Shown in pieces: positions 45,183-56,587 of a stretch of DNA of 64,000 nucleotides (the first letter of the stretch is position 1; every line of letters begins with the position of its first letter). Under the pieces are notes generated by a model. That model was not told the origin of the DNA, made no database searches, and saw nothing but the letters and a program-made list of their open reading frames with translations. Origin of the DNA: Eumeta japonica. Its lineage: Eukaryota > Arthropoda > Insecta > Lepidoptera > Psychidae. Made by a program: the position numbers and the translations under genes. Location of the stretch: positions 1,178,001 through 1,242,000 of the forward strand of contig BGZK01000012.1 in NCBI GenBank assembly GCA_005406025.1, read 5' to 3'.

Positions 45183-45945
45183 ATTAAAAAAAACCGGCTA
45201 AGAGTATGTCGGACCATGCTCAGTGTAGGGTTCCGAAACCTTTACCACAAATAAATGCACTACAGATGAAAAAACCACATTGTTATACTTTTTTCATATT
45301 TCCCGCACATAACAGATATAAGCACTTGAGTCGCCTATAACTAGAGAAACAAGTAGGTATGCAACTATTACTCTTAAACTAGTGTAAATTAAGGTGCATC
45401 AGCAATAGATGGTTTCAGGACTTACATCCTTTTTTTGAGAAGCGCAGGTTTTCGGCAATAATTCAAAAATGGTATATCCGATGATCATCAAAATAATTTT
45501 CGATAAAAGTATTTATTAAGCGTTAGCTTTGTAATTTATTCATATATTTTGAACCCACAGTTTAAAAATAGAGCGGGGGACACACAATTCCTGCCACTTT
45601 TGGAGCGATTTTTTCCAAAAATATTCAATTATTAAAAAATATTGCTTACAAACCATATTTTTTTTAAAGAATTGATGAAATATGTGCCACACGTTGATGC
45701 TTGCTCAAAAATATTTTTTTCACTTTTTGTTCCATGTATGGAGTGCTTCCCCTAGAAATATATATTTTTGTTATTTAATTACGAAACTAAGTAGCGGCTT
45801 GTACAAAATACCTATGAGCCGAATTTCATAAATATAGATTTTTTAGTTTTCGAGTAAAATGCCTGTGACATACGAACGGACTGACGAATATAATGAAACT
45901 ATAGGGGTTCTGTTCTCCTCACTTTGGATCTGAACCCTAAAAACG
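45183..45945 (+). repeat. lepidopteran repeat, 'ACCGGC...GGGTTCCG' family, long copy
   Basis: Starts aaaaaaaccggctaagagta, then tcggaccatgctcagtgtag and ggttccgaaacc. It ends acgaacggactgacgaata, then ggggttctg...ctgaaccctaaaaa. Start and end match a family common in Lepidoptera. The inside (about 650 bp) is AT-rich with no coding capacity. Other pieces are at 31780-31876 (end) and 51658-51710 (start). Confidence 0.65.
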
Positions 45946-47050
45946 GTCGGTCTAAAATTCTATTGGCTTTATTAACATTTTTGCATTTGTAAAGTACGCA
46001 AGCTCTGTTATTTTATTTGAAAAGATATGTTTGACGAAAAAACAATAGTTAAATAATTTTTTGCATGTAACATTTCTGAAATAGAGCGCTAATCATTTTG
46101 AGTTCGAAAATGTGAGTATTAATTACTGTTTTTTTGCTCTTTCCGAGCTCTAAAATATTATTCCTTGTTTGAAAAAGCCACGTTTCGTGTAGCAAATTTT
46201 TACCTTAAATTGTTTTGCTGGGCCTATTAACTTAATACCTAGGTACCACATATTTTGTCCTCGTACGTGGCAAATTTGTACCCGAGTCAGTACTTTCTAC
46301 ACTATCTAGGGCGCCCCTTTGCACAACAATTGCGACACGTCACTGATTTTACTGACTAATCAATCATAAAATATAGTTTACACTTCTTATGTTCGTAATA
46401 CAAATTGCGTTCGCATCGCTTCACGGTTCGCGTCCAATTCTCTCACTGCCCGCACCTCGATAACCCTTTAGCAATAAATATTCAAGTAGAGCGCGACGTG
46501 ACGTACAGTCAACACAATTATTGCACTCTGTTGTCAGCACGGGAGGTTTTGGGGCTGACCCACGGAATTAAGCTCGATCAGAACGTAATGTTTTCACTAA
46601 AAATATTTCTTGGAAATGGTATTTAATGATAGCGCGCGATAATGCAGGTCGTGGTTGTGCATAACAGTTGCTGTTTCAGACCACAACCACTCCACTGACT
46701 GAGGCGTGCAGTATTTCTATTTCAGATTGATGAGCTTGGGTTTTTTAAGCCATCGGCTCTGGCCCAATTCAGGTCGCGGTGTTAGATTGCGTTTCAGCGC
46801 CAAATTGTTATTATCTTTATTTTCAAATTTGCTAATGTTATTATATCACTTTCTCGAAGTGCAACGCTGTGGTCAACTCTGTTGCCTAATGAAAATAGTG
46901 AGATACCACACTCTCGTAAAATATAGACGTGAAGTAACAGTTTCCGCTGTTGTATTTCGTTCAGCGAGTGAGGGTTCCAGTGACTAACACCCTCCTGTAT
47001 CACCCGACATCCCCTTAATCAGTATCCCCTTCAGAAATTATCCTATTCCT
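45946..47050. other. intergenic DNA, no gene recognised
   Basis: Only low-complexity AT-rich DNA and unassigned sequence. A 9-bp hairpin (gtggttgtg with cacaaccac near 46651-46690) is too short to call an RNA. Confidence 0.4.
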
Positions 47051-47054
47051 ACTC

Positions 47055-47150
47055 AACAGACTGGCGACGCACCAGTGACTCCTCTGCTTGTGTCCGTGGG
47101 CGGCGATGACCATTTACACTCTCGGAAGCTCGTTTGCTTCTCGAAAACAT
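47055..47150 (+). repeat. lepidopteran interspersed repeat (CATGGGC...GCTCGT type), copy 2
   Basis: ggcgacgcaccagtgactcc, then gtgtccgtgggcggcgatga and aagctcgtttgcttctcg. Same family as 38225-38420, opposite orientation. Confidence 0.6.
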
Positions 47151-47782
47151 GTTCTATAAGAACACTGAACAGTTTATATATAAAAAATTCTGTTTACTAT
47201 ATTGATAATTCATAAATTTGTATACAATCCTATATTTCAGTTTTGAGTAACCTTATAATCATATTTTTGCTTTTTATTAAATTACTTAAATTATTCAATA
47301 GAATCATAAAAAAAAAATTGCAATTTGCAGGTAAATATTTCTGTAATCTCTTTACAGTAATGGAAACTGTAGAGCACGTAATGAAATTTAATAAGCCCTG
47401 TTTTTCAAATGTCAATATAATAAAATCTAGCAAACACTGCTTTTCGCATGTACTTCTATTTTTCTAGAACTGAGATAGAGTATAAAGTCTAAAAATTAAT
47501 AAAATGGAAGACGAATTACCAGATAATATGTAAAATGACGCATTACATTACGAGAGGCGTTCACTGTAAAATGAGAATGAGGTACAAACTTTTTGAAATT
47601 AAGAAAAGTAAATACTGGCTGATAAAGCTGCAATATTGATTAAATTTTAAAAATAGAAGTCATTTGAATAGTTTTTGTTTTTTAAAAATGGAAATTTTTT
47701 GTTTTGCATCATGTCGTAGCCAGTTGTTGAAAATGGGAAAAAAATAGTTGTGCACGTTTTTTAAGTATCCGTGCTTAAAAAT

Positions 47783-49002
47783 TTCATTACGGAACGGGTT
47801 AATGAACATTTACAGGATACCTTAAGGGAAAATGCTTCACGGTATTCTACAGTTGCCCGTTGGTGCGCCGAAACGAAACGTGATAGGACATCCACCAAAG
47901 ATGCCTCTCAATTGGTCCAACAACCTAAACACCCAAGAAATGGTAAAAAAAGATGAAAAAATTGTTATAGCAGATCGTCGTGTCACGGTAAGTTTTATAG
48001 TTGAAGAAACACAGATTTTGACTGGTAGTGTATATAGCATTTTACACGAATGTTTAAGGATGGAAAAGTATTGGCTCGTTAGGCCCCAGAATGCTTACCG
48101 ATGCACGTAAACAAACCAGGCTGAACATTTCTCGAGATTCTTTGCAAGTGCCACCACAAAATCACGATAATTTTTTGGCTCGATTTATAACCATGGATGA
48201 AACGCACCATTACGATGGAAAACACCATAGTTTCCGATTTCTAAGAAATTTAAGACGAATTTTCTGCTGGAAAGATCATGGGCTCTCAATTTTGGGATAG
48301 TAAATCGGTGGTCATGATAGAATATCTAGACCGTGTATTTACTGTTACGGATTCTCTGTATTCATAACAAATAAAAAACTGTGTAGCGTAATTAAAAAGA
48401 AACGGCGAGGCCATCTAGCCGAAATTGTTTTGTTCCATCAAGATAATGTCTCGGCTCACAGGTCCGCCATTGTTAAGGCTGCAATTCGAGATGCTGACTC
48501 CGAAATACTTGAGCATCCTCTATATTCACTCGACCTTGCCCCTAGTGATTTTTATCTAGCCGTTGTTAAGGCTGCAATTCGAGATGCTGGCTCCGAAATA
48601 CTTGAGCATCCTCTATATTCACTCGACCTTGCCCCTAGTGATTTTTATCTAGCCGTTGTTAAGGCTGCAATTCGAGATGCTGGCTCCGAAATACTTGAGC
48701 ATCCTCTATATTCACTCGACCTTGCCCCTAGTGATTTTTATCTAGCCGTTGTTAAGGCTGCAATTCGAGATGCTGGCTCCGAAATACTTGAGCATCCTCT
48801 ATATTCACTCAAACTTGCCCCTAATGACTTCTATCAATTTCTAAAATTAAAGGGGTATCTGAAAGGGCAGAGATTCAAAGATGATGAAACTCTAATCGCT
48901 GCAGTACAGGGATTATTAGATGTTCAGGATGAAGAGTTTTTCAAGAAAAGGAAATTTAAGCTTAGAAAAAAAATATATCAAGTGCATTATGGTAAGAGGT
49001 GA
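47783..49002 (+). pseudogene. mariner transposase, frameshifted, DDD region quadruplicated
   Basis: Cut-and-paste transposase of the Tc1/mariner superfamily. N-terminal part in two frames: YSTVARWCAETKRDRTSTKD (about 47840-47905), then EKIVIADRRVTVSFIVEETQ and SVYSILHECLRM (47955-48060). The first catalytic Asp is in ITMDET (about 48190); the usual Trp after MDET is His here. The second Asp is in MFHQDNVSAHRS (48430-48465). The third block, HPLYSLDLAPSDF, follows in four tandem copies (48466-48837), then FLKLKGYLKGQRF and the C terminus to 49002. Amplification separates the second and third Asp far beyond the normal 34-residue spacing. Frameshifts also lie upstream, so it is inactive. It is not the same lineage as the 7.3-kb fragment. 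Confidence 0.85.
48466..48837 (+). repeat. 93-bp in-frame tandem repeat, four copies
   Basis: Copies at 48466, 48559, 48652 and 48745, each 93 bp (31 codons), encoding the block from VKAAIRDA to PSDFYL. Copies 2 and 3 look identical. Copy 1 has gactcc where the others have ggctcc, and copy 4 diverges near its end (aaacttgcccctaatgactt). The near identity implies recent amplification. Confidence 0.95.
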
Positions 49003-49070
49003 CTATGTCAAAAATAAAATAACATTTAATAAAAGTTACCGGACACGTACTCATTCTCAATTTCCGAATC

Positions 49071-50404
49071 ATTTTAAATTACATTATCATATAAATATTA
49101 TAGTTTTGGATTGAATTTTAACTACTTTATTTAATTGCTGCTCTTGTGATAGAACTACTCACAAGAAGAAATAATAATTATATAGTAGAACATACTTTAT
49201 GTCTAAAATTAGTAAGAAGCATGTATCGTAGTTAACACGCAACAACATTAAAGTTTTACTTAGTAACAGGGATTTTGATTACCAACTAATAAATTTATTT
49301 ATATTCCTTATTCATTATAATCGTCAATTTGTTTTCCAGCAATCATTAAAATGAAAACATCAGGTATTTTTAGTATAACTCATTTTAGGTTTTCGCCACA
49401 TGTATAATTAATTATGTCTACGGATTTTCTTTGGGTCCACTCCGAAAATCATGCCAAAATAATTACGACCGCTCACTGCCGAGGACTGACATTAATTCCA
49501 GTCTGATATTATCGTTTTTATAATGGGTAATCTCCTTCAAAGTAGTTTTTTTTTTAATTTCATTTAGATCGGTGTAGCGGCAGCTTAAAATTGCGACAAA
49601 AAGAAGATTTATATACGCGTAAACATATTTAGTCGAGTAAGCATCACGAACCGAGGTGATATGAAAGGTAAATAGGCGTCAGAAGCGTCGCCTAGTTGCA
49701 GATGCACGTACCAAACAAACATCGGAGACGCTATCGCCGCCTTGCACCTGCAGCGCTGCGCAGGCACCGCAGTACGCAGATTAGTACAGGATTCGTTTAC
49801 ACTAGTTTGTTGGCCGGAGGCGTATTCCATTATAGTTATTGGCAATCGATCGAGTTGAAGAACGCGATGAGTGGAGCATATACGGGAATACACAGATACA
49901 GCTCATAGAGGCGAGCAGTGAGATACCGGTAGCGGCAAATAGTAAAACGCATGATACAAAAAAATAACAATGTGCGACAATGAATATCCACACGGATCTC
50001 CAAAATTATAGAATTTAGAGCGAATATATTTCGGTAATCACATGAATAAATAAACATGTTTTAGAAATAAACTAATTTAAGGGGGTTTTTCATGTGTTGT
50101 CACTGGATTATGTAACATTATAAAGTTACGCTGGGGCGTGTTAAATGTTAATCACCTACCTAAGAATATACATTCACCCTTTATAGAATAAAAATGTGAA
50201 TAATTATTTGCCGTGCAATTTTTAAAATGGCTTATTCTGTGTAATTTAACGTATTTATTTTCATTTGGAATCAAATACTCGTGGTATTAGTTCGTTTAGA
50301 ATTATCAGGTTCATAATGTATAATATATTCATAATAATAGTAAACTAGCCCTTATTCTCTCCATAACTGAACTTGCAATGATTGTTTTTTACGATCCAAA
50401 TATG
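49071..50404. other. intergenic DNA, no gene recognised
   Basis: A modest GC-richer patch lies at 49690-49770. Open frames on both strands there have no domains. Confidence 0.4.
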
Positions 50405-50545
50405 CCTGCAGTTTAGTTCTCTCTCTCTCTTTCACACACGCACACACACACACACACCCACACTCACACACACACCCACACTCACACACACACCCACACT
50501 CACGCACCCACACCCACACTCACGCACCCACACACACATACACAA
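50405..50545. repeat. CT then CA-rich minisatellite
   Basis: ctctctctctctctttcaca passes into repeats of cacacacacacccacactca with an 18-bp higher-order period, then cgcacccacacccacactca. Confidence 0.9.
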
Positions 50546-51657
50546 CTAAATAGAAACAAAATGAATATGCCTATTAACATTTTTTATGGTTACCACACGG
50601 TGTATCGAAATCATTCGTACTTCATACGAATTGTCATCAAGATCGGTCAAATCGTTCTTAATTTGTAAAAGGATGGACAGACGATAATTAAAATTTTAAA
50701 GATTTGAGTTCAGTGAGTCGATAAACTTACTAAAATTTTTGAGTACGAAGCCATATATTCTTTGCATATTAATTCAAATATCTCTACAAAATTTTTGACA
50801 TATCATAAATATATTATTAAAATGCAGTTTAGGCAAAAGATGCATTCATCGTGGTATTATGTCTCCCGCATAATAGCTTTGGAAGCGCTTCTAAAGCGCT
50901 GCATCGGAGTTGTCGACGCGAACCGAGACGCGTCTGTGCAAACAGGATTTCCAAAACTCCTCGTAAGGTTTTGGCATTTTGAGCGATCTCGGCGTGGAAT
51001 AGCTGCGAAGCGCTGCAAGCGCTTACGATGACCGACTCGTGTACGTAAATGACACTTTTTATGAATAATAATTGTATCGAATGAACACCAATATAAGGAA
51101 TAGACAGTTTATTTATGCGCAAAGAGATTTTCGTTCAATGTTGGTGAAAGAATTTGGAAGTAATTCGTTTAAATAAGTGCATATGCAAAATAAAAATATA
51201 ATAAAACATGTGAAATCTCGTTACAATTCACAGTTAGAAACATTAAAATGTTCATATCTAGACCTACTCAACAAAAGATTTGTGGCAATGATTAGAACGT
51301 TTGTGAGAATAAATTGATTTATCGGTTACCCAAATTGTACTCTATTCGATGTTCATGTGTCTCTCACGTAATCTTAGAACATAATTCGAATCCCAAACAG
51401 TTTTTCTATGGATACTAATAAAATATTTTTATATTAAATCTTTACATTTTAGTGTGAATTGTACAGTGATTGCACTTTGACAAAACCACCTAACTCGGTA
51501 CACATTATAGTGATGGAGATGAAAAAATGTATTCATGAATTAGAAATGAAGTGGTCGCTAACCGCTATTGGCTGACCGATCTTTTAGGAGTGAAGGAATT
51601 TTTGTAATGAATTCTTTTTTCAAGAAGCGGCTGGTATTTCAGACTCTATAGTATTTA
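50546..51657. other. intergenic DNA with a GC-richer patch
   Basis: 50870-51040 is GC-richer and contains several agcgctt/agcgctg motifs in both directions (ggaagcgcttctaaagcgct; aagcgctgcaagcgctta). No gene recognised. Confidence 0.35.
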
Positions 51658-51715
51658 AAAAACCGGCTAAGTGCGTATCGGGCTACGTGCAGTGTTGGGT
51701 TCCGTGGTTGCTCGT
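51658..51715 (+). repeat. 5' end of an 'ACCGGC...GGGTTCCG' repeat
   Basis: aaaccggctaagtgcgtatc, then gggctacgtgcagtgttggg and ttccgtgg. Same start as the long copy at 45183; the rest is missing or diverged. Confidence 0.6.
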
Positions 51716-54700
51716 CACACTATACGAACTGAGAAGAGGACTTTTTGTTTGATACTATGAAGTTATTAATTGATTTTAAGATTTACCAACTAAAGGGTGT
51801 AGGCCACACAGGACGGGTGTTAAGGATGTCATGACTTTAAATATGTATAATCTTGTATGGTTCATAAACTTATAATTACTACCTATTTCACATAACCAAC
51901 GAACGTCATTTAAGTAATCTTCATGAATTAATATAGTTATATATATATATTTATTATAATTATTTTTTTTTTATTTAAGTGTAGTCACCTATAAGTACAA
52001 TACCAATATAATGGAACCAATCTAAGTCTTGGAAGTAGTTTTGACTTTGACGGGTCCAGAGTAGAGAACAACTCAAACGCTTCGTGTTATTAGGTGTGGA
52101 AATAATTATCTAGTCATATACCTACAGTACATAGACACTTTCTAATTAATTTTGTAATAATTAATTTCACAGGTGAAATTCCTGGTTGAGTTTTTTTTAT
52201 CTGTTACGAAAATGAGGGTATCAAAGTTACAACCCGTCATATAACTCACGGACGGAAAACAAGCGGGCAGGTAATGAAGACGAACGCACAGTAAAAGTTT
52301 GGACGGCGGCATTTCACCGCGTATCGGGGAGCGCGCCCGCAACGTCGGAAGCCAGCTAACTTCGCGTCTCCGGCGTTCGCTATTTATTGCTTCCCGATCG
52401 AAAGTTTACAGTCGCTCCCGCAGGTCGCCCCCTCTGTCGGCGCCTGTCGACTTACAGCCCTCATTACATGCTTGAAATATATTAAAGTTTAATTATTATT
52501 TTGTATTACGCATTTATTGAGAGATAAATTTTATTTTAATCTACTTATCTAGGAGTGGTTATTATTGTATAATTAATTATTCAGGTACAGCAATCGAATA
52601 ATCCATATATCTGCAATTTTTTTTTTTTTTATTAAAGTCCAACAAAAGTCCAATAACTGTCGATATGTGTGTCATAAAAGTAGAATTGTAACGGTATATT
52701 ACAGATTTTATGTAATGTAGGTAAATGTGTGTTATTTGATTCGGTTATTTTACCAAGAGTGGCAGGAAAAATTATTGTTTTACATTTCGTGGCGTATTTT
52801 TTACAAAAGATGAAAAAATGAGCTACTAATGCGCTCTGTACCAGATCTCTTTTCTTTAGAAATACTTGGCTTAACTAAAGCTTTTTGAAGAAAAAGTGTA
52901 ATACAAAAACCTTTGTTTTTTCAATCCTTTATAAGACCTCCTCTACAACGTTCTTGGAATCAGAAAGATTAGTCGACTATTATTTTATCTCTATTCATAA
53001 ACACTAAGTTATATACCAGCTGCCGTAAAAAAGGATACAAGATTATTGGTAAGATTAAAGGGTGTTACTTGATCCTAACTATTATGAAGTTTTATTCAAT
53101 AATTATTTTATTAATAAGTTTGTTGCGAATATAACGAGAATAATAATATAAATAAGTATAATAATACGTATATAAAACGTTGTCGACACGTGTGCTTTAC
53201 ACAGCATAGAGGTTATAGAGCGGTGAAACGTTTACTTTATGTCCGTGAACCGCGGAAAAAGCTCAGGATATAAGAGTTACGATGAAAACTATTGTCTAAC
53301 GTGGCCGACAGTATTTCTGCCAATGCCCGAAGCTCGCGTTAGATGCTTTCCAACCATAGCCATATTCGTTTGAAATGGTCGCTTTAGATATACGATTAAA
53401 ATATTGTATAGGTCGGTCTGTGCATTGAGTCAAACTGGATGGAATAAATTAAAATGTAAATCATGAATTTATATTCTACATTTTACAATCTGTGACTAAG
53501 AAATATAATTATTTTACTTTTTTTTTTTATAAATATTTGCAAGTGAAGGATTAACATAGAAGTGATTGTGGGCAACGAAGTTTGATTTTAAAAATAGGAA
53601 TACATTACAATAGGCAACTACTCAAGATGCTACAATATACTGTGATTTTTGATCATGACAAAAATTAAAAATTGTTAGAACAGTTACGTATTTGACTTGT
53701 ATTGATAATGTTTCTATATTTTCTTATCTATTTTTTCGTCTCAGAGGAAAGAAAACCATTATTATAGTTCCTCTTGAATTTTCGATTCTACGTCTCCGTT
53801 CAAATGGTTATTTCCAGGTGCGGTCCAGGCCGTTCGATCTACGCCGGGGGGATTTCCTTTGTGTTTAATTCTTTACTTTCATTGTTACAGTAACGAAACT
53901 ATGTAACACAATGGCTTTTTAACAATGGAAGCAGTGATTGAACGCTCTCAGACTAGGTCGTTGATTAGTTTAATCATTTTTTAGATGCTAACGGAATCAG
54001 TAGGTATCGCTCGTGTCTGACCCTGGAAACTGTTCAATATAACAATTTATAATTTGCATCTCAATATATTATTATTGTCTTATGTTAAAATCAGTACTAA
54101 TATGATGAATATTTTTACCATAACTGCCGTATTATTTATCAACCGAACTAATTACTTTTTAATTATGGTAGGTAATGTCCCAAGAAAAGGTGAACATCAT
54201 CATTCAAAGCAAAGCGAGTTAATAAAGGGACCAAACGAGTTATAAAAATGAAATCCGCAAAGTCATCGTTTACCAGCTAAAAATAAAAAAATTAAAAGAA
54301 GACAAATAAAAAATACTACAAAATATTATATATAAAATAAAATCTTCATTGAAAATATATTTTTTAGGAATGGTAGAGAATCGTTGTCGCCTTTGTAGAC
54401 GATTTATTAAAATGGCTAAATATTTTAGGAAAAAATACCGTTATATATAATGACTTTTATATTGGAAAAAATATTTAATTTTTACTAACACATAAACTCT
54501 ATAATATTTTTAGAGAAGATATTTTTTTGCAGGCACGATACACAGTAATTGTAGTCCGGATTTACTTAGAAAATGATATAGTTAGGTAAAAATAAAATAG
54601 AAATACAGATCAATATTTTGCTTTCATATAAATGTAATGGCGTTACCTAATTAGTTTTAGTCAGTAAAAAACGAATGGTTATCCAGCATTTTTATTTTTC

Positions 54701-56303
54701 ACTTCAAAACTAAACATTGAAAATTTATTAAAAAGCATACATATTAAATATCAATATGAATTTTCAATATCAAACTCACTCAAAATAAATTTCAATGAGT
54801 TTCATGAAATAAGTTGATAGTGGATATGTAAATATCTCTTAAAAGCTTCCACAAATATCTTATTTATAATTAAACACTAAAAATCACATCAAAATATTTG
54901 TAGTCTATTTGTTTTTGTATAACTTAATTGGTGTATACAGAGTTTCTTAAAGGTATCTAACATTTGAAATTTCAGATCGACATCCACTATTTCACGTATA
55001 ATTTACATATTATACGTGATTTATTTCCATCTAAAATTACAATATTAGCACTAATAAATTCAAGAAAACGTACAGTAATTCTACAATGAAACTTTTCCTC
55101 TCGCTCTACTAAACGAAAAACCAGTAAAATATTTTCGTATTCGACGAAAACATTTTCGTATACGGGACCGCAAACACAAAAGAATCAAAGGACAACTTAG
55201 TATGAATAAAATTAGCTGTCGTCGAATTCTGTCGCGTTTTGTACGGTTATTATCGTATTTTTTCATAGTCGGAACGAGAGATCGGCCGGCGGTGGCGCCG
55301 CGCCCCCTCGCCGTAAAAAACGGGCATGTACGTACACATTTGCAAAAGAGAAGCGCGACCCCGTCACAACATCGCCCTGTTAAAAACGCGAGTTATTTCA
55401 ATAAATCTTGTTGGGTTTACGGCACTATAAAAGTTGCGCACGCCGAGAGAATAGTTTTTTTTTTTCTCTCCCTCGACTGTCGACCCTTTTTATTATTTCT
55501 CCCTTACAAATAATAAGTAGTCGAAGTAGTAATAAGTTACTTACAAGTTTGACGCATTATAGAGCTTATATATTGTGGAAATAACCTTGTGTTCAAATAG
55601 GGTGTAGGTTGCAGATACTATAGATCTGATAAATTATTTTTATACTTTAAGTATATTGATAATAAAGTGTATTTTTACTGAACTACGTTATGCAGATCTG
55701 CATAATGCAACTCATTATCTTATTAAGAATCTAAATAGGATTAGAAATTCCCCCGTTTATCATCTCAGGATGATATTTTGTATTATTCCATTGCAATTTA
55801 TAATAATATTCTTATTTAATCTCTCATCTGAAATGGATTTATAATTTCAAAGCTAAAATTTAGTTTGAGATGTAAATAATATTAATCCATTCCAATAAAT
55901 GAATTTTTATTTAGACTTTAATGTGTTGAACTAGAGATGAAGAAATATATTTGTAAAAACAGCTGTCAATTTTGGAATTACGAATAAGGTGCATATATTA
56001 CATATTAAAATACGTATGACAATGATTAATTGTTTGAAACATGACTTTGAATGAAAGTTATGAATTTCAATTTATTTCTCAATGTAATTTAGAGTGGAGA
56101 GTTCTAAACTTGTCGCCGGTTCCTTGATGTTCATAGGCACAAGGTGGTTATCAGAACTTTTAAGGGCACCCGATATAAGTGTTTGTGTCTTTCAGAATTA
56201 AACTATCTACCGATAAAAAGTAGATATATTATTTTTAGCTTATTATGGTTACATAAAAAGATGTTCAAATTATAGAGGAGCACAATGGGAGCACCGATCG
56301 GTC
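51716..56303. other. gene-free DNA with two GC-rich patches
   Basis: Mostly AT-rich with no gene or named repeat. 52250-52460 (ccgcgtatcggggagcgcgc) and 55270-55450 (cggccggcggtggcgccgcg) stand out as GC-rich. The second is followed by ctataaaag at 55423-55431, a TATA-like string, but no first exon was found after it. Confidence 0.4.
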
Positions 56304-56306
56304 TAA

Positions 56307-56353
56307 GTGCTCGTTCACGTTGACTCGCGGGCGCGGTGGCGGGCGCGGTCGCG
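56307..56353 (+). repeat. left terminal inverted repeat of Harbinger element
   Basis: gtgctcgttcacgttgactc followed by gcgggcgcggtggcgggcgc. Pairs with 58826-58872 with a few mismatches and one gap. Confidence 0.9.
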
Positions 56354-56384
56354 AAATATCAAACATATGACGTAATATCCGAGT

Positions 56385-56495
56385 GTTCACGTAGCAAACG
56401 CGCATGCGGTCTAGGTAGCGGGCAAACTAGCGACAAACCCGCGCGGCGCGCTCGCGGCAATATCAAACGGATGAGATGTTTGTGTGTGTTCACGT
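56385..56495 (+). promoter_or_regulatory. subterminal GTTCACGT repeats
   Basis: GTTCACGT, present in the terminal repeat at 56313-56320, recurs at 56385-56392 and 56488-56495, each preceded by an atatcaaac motif (about 56357 and 56459). The pairs are about 102 bp apart. Reiterated subterminal motifs are usual transposase-binding sites. They also lie upstream of the MADF start codon (56588), so they may act in its promoter. Confidence 0.5.
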
Positions 56496-56587
56496 CGAAC
56501 AAGCGGCGGAGCGCGCGATTCACTCGCGACGTCAGGTTAGTTCAACCAGTTTGAACTTGTCGCTAGAAACGAAAGCACGTTTTTATC

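Larger units (their letters stand above)
47549..49070 (+). mobile_element. decayed mariner transposon with internally amplified transposase
   Basis: The left end carries acgagaggcgttcactgtaa then atgagaatgaggtacaaa, of the ACGAGGGGCGTTCAATAAGTAATG type. The right end has, inverted, tgagaatgagtac (from gtactcattctca at about 49048-49060), so the inverted ends match in part. The exact right boundary and TA duplication are not clear. The transposase is described separately. Confidence 0.75.

Noticed and set aside
46651..46692. Hairpin that might be a miRNA precursor
   Set aside because: Only about 9 paired bases in the stem.
47230..47467. Overlapping frames of 67 and 74 codons on opposite strands
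   Set aside because: AT-rich chance frames with no recognisable domain.
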